From: Symsagittifera roscoffensis
Taxonomy: Eukaryota > Xenacoelomorpha > Acoela > Convolutidae
Assembly (NCBI RefSeq): GCF_963678635.1
Contig: NC_087065.1
Span: 7,279,209 to 7,343,208, forward strand
Direction: 5' to 3'
Length of the DNA stretch: 64,000 nt
Part shown: positions 42,401 through 51,400 of the stretch, piece after piece
Layout of the letters: each line of letters starts with the position of its first letter
How positions within the stretch are numbered: the stretch's first letter is position 1
Program-made: the position numbers and the translations under genes
The notes under the pieces: generated by a model
Told to the model about the DNA's origin: nothing
Database searches by the model: none
The model's input: only the letters and a program-made list of their open reading frames with translations

Positions 42401-45400
42401 TTCTATTAGTTCCCAATAAAAAAAATGAAGCAAAAGATTATTAATAACATTGTTCGCTGATTTTTGCTGCTCATGTTTTTGCCTAATTTCCTAATTTTCT
42501 ATTTGAACCGTAGTTTGAGCCCTTATGATTGTATTTTGCTTGTGGATTAAGGAAACATGCTCTATTTTTCAGATACAGTAGCGGATTTAGGGGGGGGGGG
42601 AAGCTGCTTTTTCAGGGATTCAACTCCATCGCCACCCAAAGTGTCCTCCCTTTGGTACTGTTCTGTGACCTCAATTTTTGGCTGACAACCCTAAAGTTTT
42701 TCTAAAGGCGCCACTATATACAAATTTTAGGAAGGAACGCGCGCCAAAAAACGAGATTCTTCGGACCTTCCAAAAATGCCTAAAAACGTCTTTTTAGGCG
42801 TGGTTTTTTTTCAAAAATCTGGCTGAAGCGCAGAAAATTTGGCTGGAATAGGGGGGTATTATAGTGAATTTGAAAAGCTTGGAAAAGTCAAATTGGTTGA
42901 CCTAAAAATCCCCCCTTAAAAATCCGCCCCCTTGAGAAAATTCTAGGTTCGCCCCTGCTCAGATATATATAACCCTAAATAACAAATTCGAATGTTGAAA
43001 AAAGAAAAAGAGTCTGCGCAAAACTTCACGGATTATCGGGTTCGACCATTGAAATGAGTTGCTCTGAAGAAGTGCTTCTCGCTATACTAAAAAGTTAAGT
43101 ACTAAAAAATAATTTAGTTCAGTCCAAAAAATCCAAGAAAAAAATTGATTTTTTTGTAAACGCGCCCCTCATGCCTCGGCAAACATCAAAGTTTAAAAGG
43201 AAGCGGTTTCAACAATCCACTAGCATTTTTCGCAGAATCTCATATTAAGGAAGTTAAGGATAGGCCAACGTTTTTTTGAGCCCCTGGCGTGTAGTGATAC
43301 TAGGGGCGGATTTAGGAGGAGAGGGGTAGACGCCACTTTTACCCCCCCCCCCTTCAACCTTGCCTCCTAACTATACATTTATACCCCCCTCAGGGATTAG
43401 ACTCCCTCATCACTCAAAGGTTCCCCCTCTTTGGTACTCTTTTGTGACATCCATTTTTGGCCGACGAACCCGTAAACATTTTTTTTGGGGTGCTAAAAAT
43501 ATATATTTATTTTAAGAGGAAAGCGTGCTAAAAATACACAAACTTTTTTGCCAAACTTTTCCAAATAGTGCCAAAAACGGCACTTAGTGGAAGAGCAATT
43601 AAATGGTTACAAAGACTGTGGCCTTGAATTAAGGATCTACCATTAAGAATTTTTTTGATAGTACTTCAAATCGGTCAAATCGGTAAAGTATTTTATTTGA
43701 ATGCGTTTGGCTTGTAGTCTGGCCTGTTAAACGAATTTTTTCAATGAATTTTTTCAACCCAGGTAGTTATAAGCTTTCATAAAAAAAACATTTGCATTTT
43801 CAAGCTTTTGATAAGTTCGTTTGTTCTTTACACAAGCGGGCGAAGTGTATTTTTATGACTCTTTTTTCCAACCTAACTTGCAAACAAAAAGCTCATTTCG
43901 TGGCACTTTTGCTATAATCACGGTCTCTAGCACAAGAAATTTCGTTTCATCTGTTCTCGGCTTTATTTTTCGCTAGAGAGGGAAGGACGTGATACTTCAA
44001 GCCCCGACGTCGCTGGTTCAAAACCTACACTTGGCAATAACTTAACTAATTTGAGGTTTATTTCGTCTTTTTCTTATTTTTATTTATAAAGCTGCTTTTT
44101 GTCTTTTTCTTGCTAGTATTTGTGAAGCGCAGCTTTGCATTTGTGCGATTACAACATGATGAAGTTAGATTTATCTGAAGTTAAGTTATGATGAAAATAG
44201 GTTCAAAAAAATGGCCTTTCAATTTTTGAAATTCGTAAAAGTTTTTGGTTTTAAAATTTTGCTTGGATGTTTTGTCTAAATTGACTTGAATCTTTAATTG
44301 AAATCAAGTTTTTCGATCAAATTTTGCTGATACCATGTTTTTGTTGGCACGACTGAAATTGTGTTGGAACTAACGATTGAAACGACTTTAATGTTTTTAA
44401 ATACAGTTTTCAATGGGATATTGTTTTGTGAACAGTTAGATGACAATAAGATGTGAATTTAAACTTATGTGAAAAACAATTTACTCTATTTCGCCGGTAA
44501 ATCCTATCTTTTTAAAAAATGAATTCAAGAAATTATTGTTTCAATTGCTTCACGAAGTGTAAAGACACTTAGGCGTAAGATGTGTTGTTTCCATTGCATT
44601 TTAACTAGGTCAAAGGAAGTCCATGTATGATCAAATGTTAGAACCGTTTCAGCTGTGCTTTGACTTTGGATGTTTAAAAAAAATTGACAGCAAAAAAAAT
44701 GTCGGAGGCCAGTTTTATTGAAATAAACTTTTGGAATCACGACCATTAGGGCTTTATATGATACCGCACTTGACTCTCTCCAAGTTTTCTAATCAGATGG
44801 AAAAGAAACGGGGATGGTTCCTTTCCATTCTGTCAGGAGTGGTCGGAACAACAAGGGTACCGGTAGCTGTTAAATCAGGCCGAATCTTCCGACCACAGTG
44901 GTCAAGCCAATAGTTACAATAGTTAAAAAAGTAAAAAAAAACTGAAATTCAGAGGTTAGTTTTCCCCACTTTTTTTGGAATAATAATCAGTATGTTTTCA
45001 AAACAGAGAACGGAAATTACACTTCAAAAAAATGAAGTCTCATTTGTTTTTGACCGAAGACACAAATTAATCGGCTCTGCGCTCAATTTGTGTCCGAGTA
45101 GCCAGAAACAGAGATATATTTACTCTACAATGCAAAAGTTTCTTAAAATTTAAATTTGAATCAAAACCAGCAAGATTTTGACGTAATATCACACTTGAAA
45201 CCACACGAAATATTTTGCGGTAATAAAATTGGGCGAAAAAACCCACCCTGCACCATAAATCCTTCCGGTTTCGTCATGACGAGTTGGGAATGAAAATGAG
45301 GTTTTTTTTAGTTTCATACACACTGCTTTTTTGGCCCTGTTCCTTCAGTCTAATTGATGACCTCATTCTAATCAAGAATGGCGGTTTTTTTTGTTTTACG

Positions 45401-48400
45401 GCCCAAAAATTGAAGAAAAAAAATTGATATACTCAAATTTGAATTGAAAGTTCAGTTTTTCTCTGGTTGTAACTGATTTCAACCAATCGAATTTCGTTAT
45501 CACGAAACAGTTTTCAAGTTCTTTAACAAATCATCTTTGGCCGTAAAGACCTAGATTGCATGTGTTTGGTAGAACTTTCTAATTCAGGCAGTCTCCTAGT
45601 GTACTTGGAATGCAAATCTAGCACAAGCATCTGCTCTCTCGATTCGGAATTCAAATCTTGCATGTAACAAATTTGCGCTCCCTTAACCTAGTGGAAATTT
45701 CACTGATGATTTATGATATAGGCAACTTGCACAAGCACCTGGATTTGCAAATGTCTACACTTTTTTGGAAGTAATCTTTTATGTTAGGACTTATTAGCGG
45801 TAAAAAAATATCAGAATGCAAAACTACATTTTCCAAACATTAAATTTTGTCTACTTGTTTTCAAAATTTTTTTAAAACGATGTATATATTTTTAGGAACA
45901 GCATGCATTCGAAATTCAGACAATTCCCGCCAAAAGTATGGTGACCTTTCAGCCAGAGACAATTAAGTCAATAGTAGTGACCACCGCAGTCGCGCTAACG
46001 TGTTGCAAGCTTGCCAATAGAGGTCAGGACTCTATACAAAATTCAGATCCGGTTATCGCCGCGAAGCGGCAACGCGCGCAGCGCGCCCACTGGCCACCTT
46101 AAGTCAAGAAATAACTCCAATTCCGATTTTTTCTTTCGAATCTACCGTTTTGTAAAACTGGCTGAATTATCTCAGGCTGAATTGTCTGTATACTTTTGGC
46201 TTAATTGTCTGAATTTCCAACTAGCTGAACTGTCTTTAGCCGAATGGTCTGTGCGCCGTTTCATTCGCCTAAGATGAAAAATATTCCAACAATCGTTTGA
46301 GATTTTCCTGACTATCTGTTAGATAGTTACGTAGCTGTAAATAGACAACCGCATATTCAAACTCGTCAAAAAGTAAACAAATACTATATTAAACAACAAG
46401 ACTGCTCGTATCAGGGCGAAACCCTGAGTGTTCTGACTGCCTTTTAAGATTTATGCCTTTTAAGGTAACATTAAAAAAATTATATGTATTAAAATAAAAT
46501 GAAAAAAAAAGTTTCTAAAATTTAAATTTTTAATGAAATCATCCCTCCACACGCCAAATAAAGTACGTAAGAATAGATTTCGCTCATTTTAAACAAATCA
46601 ATTATTGCAAATAAGCTTCTTTCAACCAATTTGGAACGATTTCTAAGACGGATTAAATATCCGCTTACTCGTTAATAGCGCGAAATATATCGCGCGTTAA
46701 TTGTCCCAAATTGGCCAAAATGGCAATCTTTAAACCCCCATAACTATACGAAAAATGATCACATGTAAACTATTTTTTGAAATTTAAGCTCAGGACAACA
46801 ATACCTTTCGGATGATATAAAAAAATGGCTAAAAAAATATTTCGGTAGAATAAGGAACAATAAGAACTAGCAGAAACTACAAAAAGCACTGACCAAGCCA
46901 AAAACAGTTTAAATAATTTCTGTAAATTTTTAATTTAAAATGCTAATTCTTGCTGATTTCTTGCAAATGGAATGCAAACCTGCAAGAACTTTGCAAAATC
47001 TTTGCAAATGTTGCAATAAAAAGTAAGATTATTTTATTTTCTTATTAGAGTAACTAGAAGAAGTCTTAGCGGATCTGATACGCATTCTAGATCATATGAA
47101 AGTAAACGACATTGTCATTCTAAAATGGCATGTTTGAAACTCATGGTTTTGGTCCCTTCATTAGAAAATTGTGAACAGTAGTTCAAAAAAACAGCACTCC
47201 CCATTTATAAAAATGAATATAAATTTTATAACATTTTTTTGCAAGTGATTCAAAAGAGGACATTTTGTCGGAAACAAAAAAGTTCATCATAAACTCAAAT
47301 GAACAGAAGGTCCTTATTCACTAGTTCTCGGTCAAAAACTTCAGAAGCTCAAATATGTCAGTTTTTAGCTCAATTGAAAGACTATCGACATTTGTTTTAG
47401 CATTTGAATTTCAAGTTTTTAAATATGATTTCAAAAAAAGACCATTCGCTCCCAGCTTCCATTTTTGGGTTCTTTTTCAATAAGTAGATCTCACCCTTTG
47501 AAATGCGCGGAACCAATTTTTAAAAAGAGACGAAGAAGACTATTAAGGAATGTTTAGAAGATCAACCATCTTCCTGGGGATAAGCTGTGCTTTCCGTTTT
47601 AAATCGAAGGAAAGTTCTTATGCTAAGACAATTAAGTAAATTTGGCCAGTAGCAGGTGCATTCTTAATGGATTATTAATCGTCTTGAAATATGGTACAAC
47701 AGCAAAAAAAAAACCATAACAGGAAGGAAAACAAAATCGCTCCTTCTTCGAGTTTCAGTTGCGCTGGTTTTAACTATCCTGCTTCAGATTCATGAAAAAG
47801 TACATCTGTTTGAACTAGTTTTTCAAAACAAACAAAAAATTGATTTTTCAAAAGCCAAAAAGTGTCCAAATTATGATGTTCAATTTTTATCACAAAAATG
47901 TATGATGTTCAATTCTCAGAAGATGACATAAATTTTGAAAAGCTATCTTTCATGAGAACAAATGCAAGCTTAGGAGCGGGGATGTTGGGTTGAGCGATAA
48001 ACAGTAGCGATGACCAAAACAAAACTATAAGAATAAGAGATAACAATCAGTTCGACCCGTTAATTGAGTGCTCAAGTTTTCATTTAAGCTTCATCTAGAC
48101 TTTTCTTTATTTAGACAAAAATATCAGCCCCGAAGATGCGGCAGCTCTAGTCGCCCAAAAAATACACGAAGAACGCCCACACAGCCGCGCCTACCATCGT
48201 GCGTCGCGACGCAGCATGCGCTCGACTCACTCTCTTGCTTCCAAAATGAGTTCGGCCTCCATCGGCCGAGACATCGGCGGAGACCAACACGGATCCGACG
48301 ACGTCCGAGTGAAGCCCGACAACACATCGAGTCGGAAATGTGTCGTCGAGTTCACAGCTAACACTGTCTCGGTTTACGAAGGCGAGAAGAAAGCGCGAAT

Positions 48401-51400
48401 CGGGGTGAAAAGAGTCGGGAATGTTTCGGCACGAGTGTCGGTCAAATACGAGACGTGCAACGGGACAGCTGAGGCGGGAACTGACTTTGTCGCCCAAAAG
48501 GATTTTCTGATATTCGAACCACAAGAGAAGCTTAAGTTAGTTGACACCACGTTTGAAAATTTTCCAGCTGCTGTTGATTTTTTCCGTTACAACGTTATCT
48601 GTAATTTGAATTTAGTTTTGCAATTATTTTGATTAGAAACTCTGAAGTAAAATTTTGGTGTTTATTTGTACTATTTTGTTCTTCAGTTCAAGGGCGGATT
48701 TAGGGGGGGGGGGTGGATTTTGGCCAAAACAGGGACTTTTTAGTGCTTTGGAAGAGCTCTGAAAAACAAGTTGGTCGACCTAAGAAAAAGGTCGACAAAA
48801 TTTCGAAAATTTTTTGAAAACCGCCCCCTTGAGGAAATCCTAGATACGCCCCTGCTTTTAGCTATCAGTTAATTTTTAATTTTTACTATGAATTTATTTT
48901 GTGTTCGTAAGTAATTTTTTAATATTCCTCAGAAAATTTTAATTTTTCGCATGTAATTTATTTGCATCTACTTTTGTGACATTTCTATAAGCAACATTTT
49001 TAGTATCAGTAAGTTTTTGATGCTTCCTCGTGCAGCTATTTGGTGTGCCTCACTGAAACTTTGGTGTTCTGCACAGGTACATAGAAATCGACTTAATCGA
49101 CGACAGTCTAGAAGAGGACGACGAGACATTCTTCGTGAAACTATCTCTGGACAAACAACTCAGCAAGGGATCCAACAACAACAACAACAACAGTAAAGAG
49201 AGGAACGAGAGCGGAAGTGCTGTCATGGAACATGCCACATCCTCCCCGCCCAAAGTGCAAATTGGAAGCAATGCCATATGTACGGTCGTGCTCATGAACG
49301 ACGACGGTGAGATAAACTACTTAAATAAGTGGCGTTGTGGCGTATCCAGTAGTGATAGTGCCTAGAAACTCAATGAACATTGACTGTAAGCGCATACGCG
49401 TCATAACATAGTGCATGTGTTTTCGAAGATTTCATTTATTCGTGCGAAGTTGCACATATTGGTTTGTCGGCCGATAAACTCAAATTAAACCTAAATAAGT
49501 TGAAAATAGGAGAACTACTAAAATATGACCATGATTGAAAAAATCGAAGCATAATTTGAGCTCCTTTTCTATTGTATGTTCCATACTCGTTAACGTTGCA
49601 TGAAAGTGAGTTAATATTTTCGATGAAAATTTAGTGTCATAATTTATTCTTGATCTTAATTTTTAAGGCTTTCAATGAAAAAGATATCAATGAATGCTCA
49701 TTTCTGAGCAAAAAATGTACAGTGTAATTTCAACGGTTTTAATTTTCGTTTTTCTAAATTTTTGTTTTCAAATTTAGTGAAGAACTAATTTTAATCATAT
49801 CAGTTGATTAAACTTTATGCTTAGTAGCATAGGAGGAATTAAATTGCCTTCCATTAAAAGCAAAACCACCTTAGTCTCATAAAATGCCATATTATCAATA
49901 ATATACTATTGCGCTAAGCTTTCTTACCTCTTTTTTGTTGCTTTAGAACCAGGTCAGTTCGAATTTGAGAGACCCAGTTTCCTTGTGAAAGAAAGCGTCG
50001 GCACAGCTCGCATCCCCGTCAAACGACAGGGGGGCACGGATGGTGCTTGCAGTGTACAATGGCGCGCAATTTTCGTATCCTCCGGGCCCGGGGGAGGGGG
50101 CGACAACAATTGGGGCGGACCCGAGGAGGGCAAATTGAACTTCCAACACGGAGAGGCCTCTGGGTGTATTGAGTTAAACATAGTTGATACAAGTAAGGAA
50201 AGAGCGATGTCCGAGGCAGCGGCGGGGGAGGGGGACTTGTCGAGGGGGACTTCCCTGATGAGTGAACAGGGGGCGGGGGACAAAAGTGTCCAACTGGTGC
50301 TGACAGAGGCAACTAATGGGGCTAAGATTGGGAAGAGGAAAAGTGCAGTTGTAACTCTGGTACCAGATGACGGTAAGCTTATACACTCTATTTGAAGTCT
50401 TTTTTTGTCTTACAGCACTTATGTTTTATACTTGTCCCGGCTTACTTGACCCGGTTTTTAGTAATATCTTTAAATTTTTTCAACTTTGTATGCAGTCATA
50501 TTATATTGAATACTTTTAAAGCTGTCACAATGATTGAAGATTTTTTCACAATAAATCAAATTAACAAAAAAAAATCACTGTTTCATTAAAACTAATAAAT
50601 CTTTGCTATTGTCAAAAACTTACATAATCATATTATTCAAAAAGTCACCACTGACAAACATTACATTATAGTTACTAATGATAATTACTTTTCTAGAATA
50701 CGCAGGCGTACTTGACCGCATCACTAATTTGGCCAACATTGACCTGCAGAAGCTGAACTTTGCCTTCCGCTCGTGGGGGGAACAAATTCACGAGGCCATG
50801 AATGTCAACGGCGGGGAGTTCAACGACGCTCACTGGACCGACTATATCTTCCACGCATTCACATTCCTCTGGAAAGTCACATTCGCATTGCTAGTCCCCC
50901 CTCCTAAATACCTAGGGGGGTGGCTGACGTTTGTGGTGTCCCTGACTATGATTGGACTCCTAACAGCGGTTGTCGGAGACTTGGCGGCTATTTTTGGATG
51001 TTTGCTGGGTCTGAAAGACCTGGTTACTGCAATTACGTTTGTGGCACTAGGTACTTCACTGCCGGATTTGTTTGCGAGTAAACAAGCGGCGGCTACTGAC
51101 AAACACGCCGACAACGCTGTCGGAAATGTTACCGGTAGATTCTTCTTTCATAAAATTTTGTACCAAATTATCAACTTAAGATACTGTTAAAATGTTAGAA
51201 TAGGATAAGATGAAAAATTAAACTAAGGCTAAAATACAAATTTGACAAACTGTCTTGACACTGTTTGAATGCTTGATTTGATTTTTTGCAGATAACGAAG
51301 CCATAAAGTTGAGCACTTAAATGAGTTGAACAGAAGTCAGCAGTGACCATTTTGTAAGAATAATGCAACAAAAATCACACAAAAGCGGGGGCGGATTTGG

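Larger units (their letters stand above)
42132..48114. other. NCX intron 5 (6 kb): SINEs, MITEs, family A repeat
   Basis: Holds a tRNA-derived SINE (42150-42270), MITE copies at 42576-42957 and 43300-43602, SINE copy 2 (43972-44150), a GC-rich palindromic patch (46058-46090), a degenerate repeat (46150-46262) and a reverse family A copy (46391-46843). A 10-bp inverted repeat GTGGTCGGAA/TTCCGACCAC is at 44839 and 44887. 44160-46000 and 46860-48110 are otherwise AT-rich without recognised features. Confidence 0.7.

Noticed and set aside
50019-50386. Minus-strand proline-rich frames over NCX exon 8
   Set aside because: Antisense of the glycine-rich CBD2 exon; the plus strand has clear family motifs and splice sites.
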